64,000 nt of DNA from Actinidia chinensis (Eukaryota; Streptophyta; Magnoliopsida; Ericales; Actinidiaceae), in NCBI GenBank assembly GCA_009663005.1, contig CM018913.1, forward strand, positions 365,935 through 429,934. The letters are read 5' to 3'. The notes beneath the pieces were generated by a model that saw only the letters and a program-made list of their open reading frames with translations, made no database searches and had not been told where the DNA came from. Shown piece after piece: positions 20,600-35,449 of this stretch. Position numbers and translations under genes: made by a program. Positions within the stretch are counted from its first letter, which is position 1. Every line of letters begins with the position of its first letter.

Positions 20600-23500
20600 T
20601 TTCCTTCACAAGAAAAGTTTGAGGTACTTGTTGATATCACGAAACTGTCTCTTGACTCTTGAGTTTACAGAATAAGTGAACATCCACTAAATATAGTAAT
20701 AATCACATTTCAGGAGCAATCTTATTCTTCTAATCTACTGCTGATTACGCTGATTAAATTTTCTAAGGAGCTCTGCTTAGTTTCTCTCTTGTCTATTGCA
20801 TGAATCTTTTGCCATGGGTGATATATACGATTCACAATCACTGATTGTATTCAACCTGTTTGGTGCAAACTGCAAGTGTTCCTTTCATCCTTCTATTACT
20901 GTTGGACTTGAGGTGAGAAGCTTGGGTAGTCTTAAGAAAGTCCAACTGCTTTGTTTGAAGTAATGGTTCAATAGGACTGAAGTTGTTGCTTGGTAAGTTG
21001 ATTTTTGTTGGAAATGATTGCTATTAGCAGATTTGGTTACACATTTTCCAACTGGAAGAATCATTGGTGATCTTATTATCTCATCTTTAGGCACAGATGG
21101 CTTGAGGCATGAGTGACATAAAAATACGACTACGAACTGAGAGTCAAAGTGGCAACTTTGTTTTCATAATGTTGCTATTACCTCTTTGTGAGATTCTTGT
21201 TGATAAATTATTTCTCATGCGCATGCAATAACAAAATAACTTATCATATTTCTCCCTTTTTTTTATGGCTGACATTAGAGGTTAATTATTTTGATATAGG
21301 TATGGCTCTTACTTTACATTATAACCAATTGAAATGGGACTTGTGATATGGGAACATTCTGCAATTTTAACACGCTGACTGTGCAATTTTCAAATGATCA
21401 TACTTCGCAGCAGGAATGGGACCAAAAAACTAGCACATTTATATAAGACATCATTTGCAAATTTGCTATGATGAAAAACAAGTGCGAACGAAAAACACCT
21501 AATACCCTTTCTTAACAAGCTGTATTCCAAGCAAACTGAATGTTTTAGGCTTTAGGGTTTTACACTTAAAAAACTTGTAGGGAAAGGGGATTTACAAGTA
21601 GAAATTCACATGCAAGTTACTTTTTTCAAACTTGTACGAAAATTCGTATGCATTCCATGTATGTCCCCACAGTAAAAGCTCGTCTCCCTAGTGCCCGAAG
21701 GGTTGTCTGCTCCTGAAAATTCTATAAACAACGCAACTTGTTGGCATGTCTAACAATTCTTAGACGTGTCGGCGCTTCTTATTAGGAAGCTGAGGGAAAT
21801 ATGAATGGGTTGTCTCATATTGACGTTTGACATTGCAATGTTAGGAATTTAGGATGAAGATGCATTAATTGTTGTTTAGAAACTGACTTGGGAAATTGAA
21901 GTGTGCTTGTACTGGCATCCTCTCGGATTGCTCTAGATTTTACCAGGATGTTGGCTTTGTAAATTCTTGTGGTAATTTGATCTCTGTTTTAAGCTATGCT
22001 GGCGGTTCAAACTACTAAACGAGTTTGCTGTGGACCAGATTTAATCCACTGTTTCGCACCACAGCACTTATCATAAGGCGTTGCCCATTCGTTTTCTAAT
22101 ATTACTATTTAAGAAGTTTGATCAGAGCTTCCACTAGTATCATTTTCTCTTGTTATTTCAACCTTCCAAGTTTTTAACACAGAATTCATGTGGCGTTATA
22201 GGAAGTCTCTTTAACCACTTTTTCAGTAAGCTATGTTCATACAAAGAGGAATTCCTGTCCTGTTCCTAGCCACTATAGATTTGATTTTTTATTTTATTTT
22301 ATTCTTTGTTTAAAAGTAGGTTTGATTTCGGGCGCCTGTTTTTTATTGTATGTCCTATATCTGTCCTTGCATGCCTTACAGCTCTGAATAATAAGATCTG
22401 ATGCCAGTTTAAAATGAATTCACTTAATTCTTAGTTGTCATGGACCTGTAATTGATTTATGCATTCATTCTGAATGATATTTGGCTGCAACAGGATAGTA
22501 GATCCTATCATCTAGTTCTGATCTCCTCCTTAGTGCCGCATAAAACCATGCAAGTCATGCTGTTTGGAATATGGAGATTTGCTATGATCATCAGAGTTAC
22601 TATTTAGGTTTAGTTTTTCACTAACCCAAGTCAAATTGGACCTATCTGATATATTCTTCTCCTGATATTTGTGCTTCATTCTGCAGTCTGTAATCTCTCT
22701 CTTTCTTTTGGTCATGTTCCTTGGGGTCCGAGACCCCCCCTTCCACTGTATTCCTTGAAGCCCTATCTATGTCTTGAATTACTTAAATCAATCAGAAGTT
22801 TTCTGTGTACGTACTCATTGTTTTTACCTGCTTGCTGCTAACTATGCTGTCGAGGTTGGGCTTGTTTCTTGTATGATTTTAAATACTCCACTTGGTTAGC
22901 TTCAAAGTTTTCCCACCTTTTGATTCTGTTGTGGACGGATCGATCTTTACAGAAGGTGGTGAAGTCATCAAGCAGCTAAGCTAACATTGAACAGTTTAGG
23001 GACTACTCCATTGTTTGTGTGTTTCCCTGCATGGGTTTGCATTCGGAATGAAGAGCTTGGGCATCTAACTAATATTTGTCACAACTTGAAATCAAATTCG
23101 GATACGAAAGGATCGCTATTTTATCTTATTCTTTTCTTTTCTTTTTTTTTTTTCCTTTTATGTTACGAAATAAAGCAAGTATATGTTTTGTGGTATATGA
23201 GTAATTCAAAAATATTTTTAAACTTAGGGATATCAGACAACCTCTCATTCAACATGAAATTGGTGATTGCGAAAGCAACCTTTTTGTGTATAAGGTAGGA
23301 AGAAAATTGTTTTGAATTTGTGGCCATCTTTGAATGCTAGCTAAAGTGGCCATTTTTGGAAGTAGGAACATAATTATAACGGAGATTATTGCAAGCACTC
23401 TGATAACATCTCCTCAAGTTTTGAAAATGACACTAACCTCTCCGTTAACAGAAGTCTTAATTTTAAGTTTCTACCCTTATGAAATCTGTACAAATGATCT

Positions 23501-25240
23501 TTGTGTCTTTTTTGTATAGGCAACAACAATAAAGCCTTGTTTGAAAAATGTCAAATACAATAGAAGATAAAGAGAGGGAACCAAAGGATGAAGAGAGAAG
23601 CCCATGCAGTCGGCTACCATAGCCATTCTTCTCCGGTCACCCGCAGAGTGCTAACAGCCAACCCCCTCCATTCAAGCATGCTAAAACCACCAATTATCAC
23701 CACCTCAATCTCTCTTCAAATCACAAAACCCTACCACCAAATCCAATTCCCACAGTACACCGGCCCCACCATTGTCAATTATTTAGTGTAGTGGTGCTCA
23801 ACGACGATGGTAGTTGGTGGGCGGGTTCCTTGTTGAATAATTTTTCCTAGGGTTTATTGATTAGGTTTTATTTAACTTTTCTGACAAATTTCTTCATTCA
23901 ATTGGGTGAGAGGGTTTCTTGTTCAGGCCTCATGACGTAATTGGATTTCGGAAGACCAAAGTGGAAAGAGAAATCGAATTTTTTTGTGTTTGAGCAAGAG
24001 TTAGAACATTGCAGGTGTAGGGGCTTGGGCTTGGGCTTGGGCTTGGGCTAGGTTACGTTGTGAATTTTCCAACTGATGAGTGAGAGTGAAAGAGAGAGTG
24101 GGAAGGGTAATGGGCCCATGGCCATGTGTATGGATGTTATCATGTTAGAAAATGGCACTAAACTTGGTAGTAATTTTTCTAGGATTAATTATTAAATTGG
24201 TTTATTTTTGCACGTCATATAAGTATGAGAGAGTTGGATTGCGGCTTGTTTGGGTTAGTTTTTTCTAGTTAAATTTAGTTTATTTGATTTTGATTTATTT
24301 TATTTAGTAAACTTTTTTAATCGTTCAAAATTTTATATTTTTTCAATTCTTGTTTACGAGAGAATTCTAAAATGTAATTTTTTTTATCTAATTAGAACAA
24401 AAGTTTAAAGTAAAAAAAAATATTTTTATTCAACATATAAGTTTAATTTCTTGCCAATAGTATAATTGTTTTTTAAATTTGAATAATATTTTTATGTTAC
24501 CAAATTTTCTCGTATGAAAAAGTATAAAATTTTCATTAATAGTGAAATTTTTTAAAAACATGACAATTAAATTAGCTAAAAACAAGCTAGCTTAAAGAGT
24601 TGTGTTAGTATTACAAGGTGAGCTGTAGTGCACAAATTATGGTGCATATGTAAAAAAAATATGAATAAGGATGGAGATTAAAAAAAAAGAAAGAGAAAAA
24701 CAAAATTTCTTAAAAATAGAATTGGCACAAGGAAAGAAAAGAGTGCAACGGATATCTAGTGGAGAATTCTATCTTAGGTGGCTAGTTTTATGGACATTTT
24801 TACATAACATTAGAAGAACCAAATTCTTAAGGGTAAAATGGGTATTGTATGAATTTAGTTATCTCATCTCAGCAATTTCTGTCAATGTAAGTAACGGTAT
24901 ACTACCAGAAGGGAAAAACTAATAACGACAACTAAATTATTACTTATAAGGGAGGTTATTGTTATTTTCAAAACCTGAGGTTAGTTCCTGTCATTGTCAT
25001 AAACCTCAGGTGAGGTCAGTGTCATTTATCAAAAAAAAAATTAGTATTTATTACAAAAGAAAATAATAAATTAAAAATGTGTTGAGAAAAAAATATGAAA
25101 GTCCGTAATTTTATTATTTTTAAAAAATATTTAGTTTTGTAAGAATTTTAATAAGAATTTTAAAAAGAAAAGAGATTTTCAAAAATTATAGAAAAAGTTA
25201 TTATGGAAACTGTGTAAATGAAATTTACCCAAAAAAGAAA
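20600..25240. other. Long gene-poor stretch
   Basis: Scattered short ORFs only. Features seen: a hexamer (GGGCTT)n run near 24025-24050, and paired CCTGAGGTT / AACCTCAGG inverted motifs near 24970-25015 that resemble a MITE end. No coding exon was recognised. Confidence 0.4.
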
Positions 25241-25261
25241 GAAAGAAAGAAAAAAAAAAGT

Positions 25262-25312
25262 TGAGACGACGTCGTTGACAAAACGTAATATATTGACGTC
25301 GTCGTTTCTAAC
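25262..25312. promoter_or_regulatory. ACGT palindromes upstream of glucosidase II beta
   Basis: GACGACGTCGTTG and TTGACGTCGTCGTTTC lie 16 bp apart as an inverted pair about 300 bp before the start codon. TGACGTC is a core recognised by plant bZIP factors. Whether this mediates ER-stress control is inference. Confidence 0.4.
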
Positions 25313-25598
25313 TTTGTGCGAATCGCCGTCTCATCCCTCAGACTCCCACGCTAAAAACCTTTGATCTTGTGGGGCGTCGATTTTAGCTGCCTCTCTCTCT
25401 CACCAGTTGGCTTCGTTTTTCCCCCGAGTACAATATTTGTATTGTTCAGCACTGATGCGAATTTGTTTGGATATGTGCTTGATAATCATATCGTATCGTA
25501 TCCAAGCGAATAGAATTGAATTTGTGTATTGTGATTTATGATCATCAGCATTTCGAATAACTACTAAATTAGTATAGGGTAATTGGATTGGTCAGAAG

Positions 25599-28500
25599 AT
25601 GAAGCGGAGATTAACTTTCCTCTTCATTCAAAAAAATAAATGTAAATGGCATAAATTGATCTAGTAGATCAGCTTCTGTTCACCTCCAAAAGGACAAAAT
25701 ACGCGGAATCGCTCCCAAGGTTTGCGTTTGGTTTTTCCCTTCTTTTTCTTTTTCTTTTTCTTTTTCCCTCCTTTTTGATTATACTTATGCATATACATAT
25801 GTATATCGTGTTGAATTTTGATTTATTTTTTTTGAACTTGTTGACATGGATGGATGTAGCAGATGAGATATATTACAAGGCATCATCGTCGGGAACTATC
25901 AAATGCAGGGATGGATCCATGAAATTCACCAAATCTCAGCTGAATGATGACTTCTGCGATTGCCCTGACGGCACTGATGAGCCCGGTCTACTCTTTCTCC
26001 TTCCGACCTCATTTATCCCCTTCATTTTTAGGCTGTGTTTGGAGCAAGGATTCGTGGAGGGAGAATACTTGATCCAAATACTGTCTTAGTGTTGTTATTT
26101 TACTACAAAATAATCTTTGTTGCGCTACTTTTTAGTCGCATTTCATTTGCTTGTCAAAAAAGTATGTGGGTCTTCAAAAAATAGGAAGAAAATAGGGTCT
26201 CTTTTTCTTTTTCCTTTTTCTAATTTTGTGGTTTTGGTGCCATTTTGACTCTTTTTTTCTTTCCTGGTTGTCGGTTTATCTGATAGTTATTTATTTGCCT
26301 TCAAAGTATGAGTTTTATATGTGCTCTTTGTTTGTTTGTTTGACTTATTGTTGTGGTGCTTGGCCTTACAGGAACATCAGCATGCCCCAATGGGAAGTTC
26401 TATTGCCGCAATGCAGGCCATGCTCCACTTTCTATATATTCTTCCAGAGTTAATGATGGTATATGTGGTAAGAAAAATCTTTTTCAGTTGCATTCTTTTC
26501 AGTTAAATCACCTCTGATTAGTCGCTTTTTTGTGCGTGTATTATTTGTTGATATATTTGACGGATGCTTGTTAAGCAGGACAGCTGCTGAAAATTTTGGT
26601 ATATATGATTTTCGTGAAGATGCATTGGCAATGATCCTTCCTACCTCAGAATTAATCCCAATATGTTATATTTTATATACATCTATATACACATCATGGT
26701 CTCTAGGTAGCACACCAAATATCGATGGGCATGCATTTTTAGCATTCCCTAAGTTTCTAATTGGGGACCCTGCCGGGGGAGGGGTGGGGGGGTGAGAGCA
26801 TACACTTTCCCAGATTCTAAAAATAACCTGTTATCATAGTAATATTATTATGTTTGGTTATTTGTAGGTTCTATAATCCAAATTAAAATCCTGCATGCGT
26901 CCATGCCCAAGATACTCCTAAACATATTCAGCATGAGTTCCACTTTTCACCACTCACTTTATAATGGACAAGGATGTTGGTCTACTGCTTCTGATTGCAA
27001 AAGGCCTTGCACATCCAGCACCAATCTGGGTGAAGTTTCCTTTTTGCAATGAGATTAACAATGGTGAAAAGTTGAAAACTGAAAAGTTTCCCCCTATTGG
27101 TTCACAAATTTTGTCAAACTTTTGAATAAGTTTTATAACTGCAAATATCATCATATTGTGCATTTCATGTTTTTTGCCTTGCAATATTTTGATTTTTTAG
27201 CTTCCCCATGTAGCAGATTGCTGTGATGGTTGATGATTATAATGGTAACGTGAAGTGCTCGAATACATGTTGGGAGGCTGGGAAATTTGCCAAGAGAAGC
27301 TGAAGAAAAAGATTGCACTTATCAGGAAGGAGTAACTTTGCGAAAGAAGGAGATTGAACAAGCAAAACTAACGATAGCGAAAGACGAGGCAGAGTTGTCC
27401 AAGTTGAAAAATGAGGAGAAAATACTTAAAGAGCTTGTTCAACAGCTTAAGGGTATGCTCTTGTTGATTCAGTTCCCTAACCTTATTTGTTTGTCTGGGT
27501 TCAATTATGATTGTCATTGCCATTATCTACATAAATCCAGTAATTGGTGTCCCTCAAACTTCTGTTTTCGAATATGCATTTCTTATCTATATTCAGTGAT
27601 ATTTACAAAAGTTGGCACGCTACGTAAAATTGAAGACTGCAGAATAACTTTAAAATAACAATGATTTATGACTTGGAGCTTACAGTTTTGGTGGCACTGG
27701 ACAATAGGAAATGGCTCCAAATTCACCCATTTGTTGAGAGATTTCTTGATCCATGTTCCACATTTTACACATGTACGGGGCGCCAAACCAATGATTTAAT
27801 GGTAAGTTCTCAAGTAACCTTTGAATCAATTATGTCGTGCAAGGATGTGTGATTTACGAACTAATTAATCCTACAGATTGGACCAGGTGGATTTGGTTAA
27901 CAACCTCCTCATCCTTAGGGTCTTGTGGTGCTCTTTAAAAATGCTTTTATATACTTGGTTTAAGATTGATTCCCTTGTGTGATTTAAGAACCCCTTGTGC
28001 CACATTTGCAATTATATTGTATCCAACTGTAGAATGGGTTAACTTTTTTCTATTAAATATGGATATTGTAAATCACCAATCACCACTACACCTTTATGGA
28101 TGATTGTTCTTTAGTTTGAGGACTGTGTGAAGTTGTAATGAAATTGTTTATCTGCATTTTGGTGAAAGGAAGTTGATGGTCTACAATCAAAAACATCCCG
28201 CTTGGCTAGAGATTCTAAAAGCTAGCATCCTGAGGGATGTAGTCAGTGATCGACCTCATGTTTTGTGCTGTTTAGGAGTACATCTTTGTTCTTATTTCAT
28301 GCCTTCATTTGGGAATACGTGGAATTGTCAGTGTGGGGTTTTGTTGTTGAGAAATCACACACAAGCGGTGATATTTTTTGAGGCTCCATTCACCCTGGAG
28401 GAGTTATGTATCATTTTTTGGTCTTATGTGCATACATTGCTCACCCTCATCAATTTTTTTTTTTTATGGTCCTCATTTAAGTTTTTTGGTTAAGGTGACA

Positions 28501-31500
28501 ACCACATTTGGAGTCTATTTGAGTTTTGTTCGAGGGCTGGATTAAAAGTGGAAATCAGTCATTATGGGGAATTGTTCATTGTACCAACCTTGAACTAATA
28601 TTCTCCAATGGCGGTTTTTGTATATGTGCGCGGTACTTAAAAAATGCCTTATGTGGGTTATGCAATCCATACTAGGTGCAAGACGAACTGAAAGAAGCTA
28701 GCCATGTCAGAAAATGGTTTGATGTTGAGGGGCTCCCACTTGGGACCTTGCATAATTGAGTTATAGGATCGTAGCTTCTTATATTATATTCTATTATAGG
28801 TCAGTATGCAGTTATATTAAGTGTTTTCTTAGTTTTTCAAGTCATAGATATTAGAGCACTTCTAGGTGCACATATCCAGACTCAGCTCTGGACACAGACC
28901 CCGTCATAATTTTAGGAATGATCTGATCTTGGCTTGTAGAGATTACCATGTGTTTGAACAGGTTGAAAATTTTATGGTTTTGGATACATTATTCTATATT
29001 CTACCGTGCAATGGTTTCTATCCCATGCAAATTATGTTTTAGAAAATATTGGGAAGCATTCGAATCTTTCTGGGATTACGATGCAACTTTAACCTTGGTG
29101 TGACACTCCTTTGAGTTCTTCTGACCTTTTAAACCAGTTGCAGATCTGAATTCCATGATGGACCGACATAAGACTTTGATCAAGGTGAAATCTCAACTCT
29201 CTAAGCAGACCTTGAATTCCATGAGCTATGAGTCAACATCAAAATACCAAAACCTGAGATTTTATAAGTCCTCCAAAACAAATATGACAACCCTATATGC
29301 TAGATAGCTAAGGAGGAGTTCCTAGTAGTAGAAGAGTGCAAATAATTTAAATGTTACTAGCGGTTTACATTCATCCACTGAACTGACAAATAAATGACAA
29401 ATGTTCAATAGATTCTTTCCATTTTCCAATTTACTAACATTGGTATTCATGAATACAAAGAAAGTATAAAAATCTTGATCTTACATTTCTTCAAAATGCC
29501 AACATGTTGAAGGTCAAAATCTACTTCACTTTCAGTTCTGAAGGTGAGAATGTTGCACGTTACGCGGTTACTAATCTCATAATTGATCAAATCATTTCTT
29601 GTTATTTATTCTTATTCCTTACTTTTGTGTATTGACAGTCAACATGATGTTTTGGATGGTTTTCTTTTGCTTATTGTTATTTTATTTCTTTGTTTTTTTT
29701 TGTCTTTTTCTTAGTTTTTTCTAGTAAAGCTTACTTTTTGTATCGCTGAATTTTTTGCTTCACCCATATAGAGCATAAGGAACAGATAGAAAAAGCAGAG
29801 GAGAAAGAACGCTTACAGAAAGAAAAAGAAGAGACGGAAAAGAAAGAAGCTGAGGAAGCTCAAAGGGAGAAAAGCAAATCTATGGAGGAAGTTCCCAGCC
29901 AAGGACAGCCAATGGAAAGTGAAAACCATGATAAAATTGGGCTCCTGGAGAACTCTCCTTCAGATCAGGTTAAACTGGTTCTTAGTGATGGCTGAAATGT
30001 AGCTCATGTAAATCTGTGTTTGTGCATATATTCATAAAAAAGTGGCAAAGGGATGCAACTTGTGTATATGGGACGTAAATGGGAGCAAACAAAACTACTC
30101 TTCCTCCAACACATCAATATCTTCTGTAGAATTTAGAAAGAAAATAGCGTTGGGAAAATTCCTGGCATGCAGAAATGAAATGGATTGAGCATTCGGCTTT
30201 CCCACCGTACCTCCCTGCTATCCAAGCATTATCTCTGCCGCATCTGTGGAATGCCCATTCTTCCAAACAATGCCAAAATAAGCCCCCGCAAGGCCATCGC
30301 TACATTATAATGGATTAGCTATTGAGAGACTAATTTCTTATCACGCTGGCAATGCTCAATATTATACCATCAACTGTAGGATATACTAGTGAGCTGGGAA
30401 GAATGTCCAACAGTCTAAATGCCTTTTTCCAAAACTTTCCCAAAAAATGGAATTAGATCAGCGCTGTTCATCTTCTTAGATTCCTTTTATTGTTTTAAAT
30501 AGTTCATGTAAATCTATCAAAACACATTTTCATGTATGTTGATAATTTTGAGGACATTCATGTGTTATTTAAGGAGCAAGAGTATTTGTATGATATTTAA
30601 TGCATCCTTGTCATTGTTATTCTCTGAATTTCCTACTGTGTTTGGAATTTATCTAAAAATGCTTTATATCAAGCATTGCCTGTGAACCCTGAATGATTAT
30701 GATCAAGATCCTCTTTAACTGCAAAAATGTTTTTTCCTTTTTTTTTTTTTTGTTTCTCACATTTTATCGCTTCTGATAGGATATGGGAGAACAGTCCACT
30801 GATAATTCTGGAAATGAAGATGTTTCAAATAATGAAGAACAAGAGGTGAATGAGGTCTTCACAGATGGGATTTATTCTTTCACAAACGTAGTTTTATGGA
30901 GAGGTTATATCATAGCTTACACAGATGACATTAACATAGTGTTGTATCTGTATTTTCATTTTCTTACAGGATGATGCGAAGAAAGAGGAAGAGTCTCCAG
31001 TTGCATATGAATCTGGTCCTGACAGTGTAAGCAAGGTACCTCCTGATCACACCATGAAACTAAATTTAAATTCTCTATCAAGCGCTCCACATTGTATATT
31101 GTAATTTTACCTCCTATCAATTCAGCTCTATGCTTATCTCAGTTTTCCAATTGAATGTAATGCTGAGTCACTTGCATGACGTATCTTGAAAAGCAAAAGA
31201 TCTGACCTTGTTATTAATATTCTAACAATAGTGGTAAACTAGGAAAGCAAACTTAGGAGATATTATTGATGAGCATGGCTTGACTCCTTAAATAGGGCCT
31301 CATACTGGATCTGGTTTTAGGCAGGCGATGGGAATATTTGGATCAGATTGCCTCTGCATTAGTGTCCTCGTGCAACTGTTAAACTTATTGCAGAACCTCT
31401 TATTTACGTTTTCATTAACATTGGACTATTTGTAATATGTTTTCTAAAAGGATTTCAAATATATACACAATCAATATATCTTGTTTTTTTTATGATGCTG

Positions 31501-34500
31501 CCAAGAGAGCAAACATCGAGATACAACAGTTGAGACAAACTGGAGCTATGGTTCTTGAAATTGTGTATGTTCAGCATTCATGATTTGCTTTTGATTGGTT
31601 GGACTGGGAGTGATTACATGACAATGCAATTTTTATACTGTCGTTTTAGACATCAATTAAAATGCTTTTCCCACACCCTTGTTGAAACTTGACATTATCG
31701 ATCCTTTAAGTTGGGAATTAGATTATTAGGGAAGAGAGAAAAAGATGTGAAGGAAGCAGAACAATCTTTCAGCTGCCACTTAATGTCAAGTGATGATTCT
31801 CGTTTTGGAACACCTTAATCAGCAGCGTCCTCCTTTTGGCTGGGAAACCTACATTCACTAATTGCTTATTTGCTTTTATTATAAGTTCTGACCTATAGAT
31901 TCTCTAAATGGATGGTTCTGTACTCTTGCCATATAATGCCTGAACTTGCTCATATCCCCCATATAGCTTTTCAAAATTAGTAAACTTCCTCTTCTTGAGG
32001 TAAGACATGAGCTGCAGTCTACTCTTCTCTTCCCAAGAACCTTAAAACTCTGTCCATCATATCATATTTCGAGGACCATTTTAACTTTCCCTATTTTGTT
32101 AGTTTGAAATTTGAATGAGAATTAGCAGAAAATAGTGAACGTTAGTGACTTATGTTTCCTTCAGTGAAAATTGAAAACATTGTTCACTTTCAAAATGGTA
32201 TTCAGAGATAAAAGAGCACTTGTTGATCTCTTCCCTAGGGTGAAGATTTAGTGTATGTTAATGACTACACTAACACTAGAGCTTCTTCTGGGTGTATAAT
32301 TCACTAATATAAGCTATTTTGTTTTCTAATTCAAATCCAAGATTCTGGAATTTCCAACTTTATGGACCATGTTTGAAAAACTGAGTTTCATATATTCTTT
32401 TACTTTCTTGACTGCATTTTCAGCTGAGTTTTTGAGAACTGGTCAAAGTTTTGGCTGAAATAAATATTAGAATTCTGTTTTCTCCAGAATTTGTCAGTTG
32501 ATTATTAGAAACATATCCACAAAAATATTCCTCCATTTAGTTCAAATTCTTTCTCTGAATTTTGACAAATCTTGATTTAGGACACCGTGTTTGGATTCAA
32601 TTGTCTGAAAATTAATTCTGACTGAACTCTAAGACCGTGATAATTGTGAAAAAATTGAGATGCATTACCTTCCTGGACTTGAAGTTTTTTTTCCTTCATA
32701 TTATTATTATTTTTTTTTTGGCCATGAGCAAAGATCCCTTCTTTGGAATTTGGAAGATGCCTGTTAAACTGTTGACAGTTCATTGGATTTTAAGTGATTG
32801 CATGTAGTTATTGGGTTTCCCTTGGACCTTGTCATACGTGGATACCTTCATTTTAATTTGAGGAGATGAGTATTTGCCTTGAGTGGTATTCTTAGGAGCC
32901 CAAGTCACTGTCAAAAGAAGAGTTGGGTCGTCTTGTCGCTTCCCGTTGGACAGGAGAAAATACAGGGGAGCAAACTAGGGAAGTTGATGCTGTGAAGGAT
33001 GATAAACCTGAAATCTCTAAGGCACCTACAGATGCACATGATGAGGAATATGAAGGATATGATTCAGAGGATGAAAGCCAAAGATATAATGACGACGACG
33101 ATGAAGAAGAAGAACGTACAGAAGACTTTGGACAGGAGAATCATGACGATTTCAGTTCTTCGTACAAATCGGTGTCAGATGATGAGTTAAACTTGTCAGG
33201 TTTGCATCTACTTCTTCCAATATTTCCATAAAAATGCGAGCCAGTTAATATTTCGTTCTTCACTACAATGAATATTAGGAGTGCAAGTATGTTCACCCAC
33301 CTGATAAACATTACCCTCCTCTTGATTAGTTGAAATACAGGGGCCACTTTGAATAATAGAGTGGTCCCATTTAAAACCGTGGGTATTTTAACCAATTAGA
33401 GGGGGAGAGTATGTTTACCCAATATAGTCTTCAGTTCCTTGTGAAGTTGTATGTACTTTTACATGTTCAGTGAACGGCCTCAAGTGCCCATCTTGGTTAG
33501 AAAGATACAACAAACTGTTCGTAAAATCTACAAGCTGTTATTTGTTCCAGACTCCTGTAGATCTATCAGTAGCTAATGAAAATTTCATTTTTACTGGCAC
33601 TTGGAAACTGAATGACTGCTATGCAATGAGAATGGGTTTGCTGTTGTGTTTTGGCACTGTAGAGGCTCTCATGGGCGCAAAGAATATGATTGATTCCAGC
33701 TCCAAGTTGTCCTAAGATACATCAAGAATATCAGTTGACAAAAAAGCTAAAAACATGATTTGGGTAAGTGAAAGACAGGCATTGCATAATGCCTGCTCTA
33801 TTTAGTTTTAATCCGTTTGTAGTTTGGCTTCATCAGTTATCTAAGCCCACAATGGCGTCATTCCAGGTCCAGAAAGGAGTTCTAATTCATTCTACTGATA
33901 AAGGCTTTGAGATCAGCAGAACAAGTTTATGAACCTGTACTTTCTTAAGTTGGGTTACTATTTTTCGAACATTATCGGTTTCCCCCTCTCATAATGTATT
34001 GCAAATATTGCTTTCAGGTATGTCTATAAAATTTGCCCATTCAAACAACTTCACAGGAGGAGGGTCACAAGCACGACGCCTTGGGTAGGCATCAATGTCA
34101 TCCACTTTGTTCCTTGCATTAATTCTTTGATTCTTTCTTTGTTGACAACCTGAAAAACTTCTCGGTAGACTGCATTGTGGATTGACTGATGTTTTTTTCC
34201 AGACCAGTCCTTCTAAGGCTGTGTGATGGTAATCATTTGTATTTCTTTCACTTGGGAGGCCAGGTCAAGATGATCTCGAGGAGCCCCTTGGACTGTCCAA
34301 GGAATAATTTGGCTCCATATTTGTTGTCCTTAGCCTGCTGGAACGTTAGATAATAATGATTTGATTTAATAAGTTGACTATCAATAGGGAGAATGGCAGC
34401 CTGATCCTCATGTTGACACAAATCGTTCTCTTATTTGCCTTATTTAAGTGACTGTGCACCAATGACGACTCAACTTGATGTTACATGAATCTGCCGTAGA

Positions 34501-35449
34501 TTAATGGAAAATTTAGGATGCAGGTATATATTATGTGCTTTTTTGTGTTCTGCATGGAGTCGCCTTATGAAATGTCCGTTTGCTGCGACAGCTCTTATCC
34601 TTTTTGTTTCCTTTCTTATTAGCTTGCTGATTATTAATGCTCCTCTCGTTTCCTGACTGTAGTAACTGTGACAAATTTGAGGACTCATCAAAGTCATGCT
34701 CTTTTCAAATGGATAAATGTGGAATGGACCTGACAGACGTTAAAGGTACTGGCCATCATTTAGTTGTCTTTGGTCACACATTGTTTGGTTAATGTGGCGA
34801 AACTCTCCTTTAAAATTGGTTTCTATCAGTATGATGTATTCGATCAACGTCCTCGAAGTTTTTGTATGCCCTTTGTAGGTCATTTGCCTCTTCCAGTCAT
34901 GTGCCTGGGTTTGGCTGATATTGTGGTCAATTCTGTTCCTATTCACCTTTAAACAACTGTCAACATTTTGTGTTTGTTTATTGGAAATTGAGCAAATCCT
35001 CAAATTGACATGGTGCATGCCATCTCTTCTCTCCTCTCTCCTCTCTCTCCTCTCTCTCTCCTCATACAGTTCAAAATTAAGATGTGGGTTGAAGAATGAG
35101 GGCAACTGTCTGTGGATAACCAAGCCGTTGCGATTGACTCTCACTCTCTCTCTCTCTCTTCTCCTCCGTATGCTGTAGTCCATGCCTTGCAAACTACGTT
35201 ATTTTGGTTGTGGCAGATATGAGCATTGCTATCTACCCCAGTTCTCTTTGTAGAATAAAAGCTCAAGGTACTTGTTCCTATCAGACTGATTTTCACGTAT
35301 TCTATCCTGCTTTGGAACTTTCATGGTATTTAGTTTTTGTTCTCCGATGAGCTCAGTGTTTTGAGTATGTGAACGAACGTGTGACGGACTGCAAGATAAA
35401 CTGGACTTGATGACAAAGGAGCAACCACAAGGTCCATGATGAACTTAAA
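25599..35449 (+). CDS. Glucosidase II beta subunit (PRKCSH/PSL4-like), with apparent indels
   Basis: Noncatalytic subunit of ER glucosidase II, which trims glucose from N-glycans. Exons (approximate where marked ~): 25599-25719, 25863-25985, 26372-26467, 27217-27452, 29772-29968, 30780-30845, 30970-31035, 32896-33199, ~33471-33569, ~33663-33763, ~33867-33930, ~34018-34086, ~34663-34745, ~35070-35135, 35217-35267, ~35378-35449. Two LDL-receptor-like Cys-rich modules are visible ([20 protein letters not shown] and [11 protein letters not shown]...NDGIC). Next comes a coiled coil ([19 protein letters not shown], then [20 protein letters not shown]) and an acidic stretch ([15 protein letters not shown]). 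The C-terminal MRH-like part shows FEDS-K-MLFS and LRCGLKNE in shifting frames. HDEL is encoded at 35435-35446, the ER-retention signal expected here. Exons 1, 4 and 9-16 carry small indels; exons 2, 3 and 5-8 are clean. Confidence 0.85.

Noticed and set aside
34740..35192. A 150-codon Arg/Glu-rich minus-strand frame
   Set aside because: It overlaps a glucosidase II beta exon and CT-rich intron DNA on the opposite strand.
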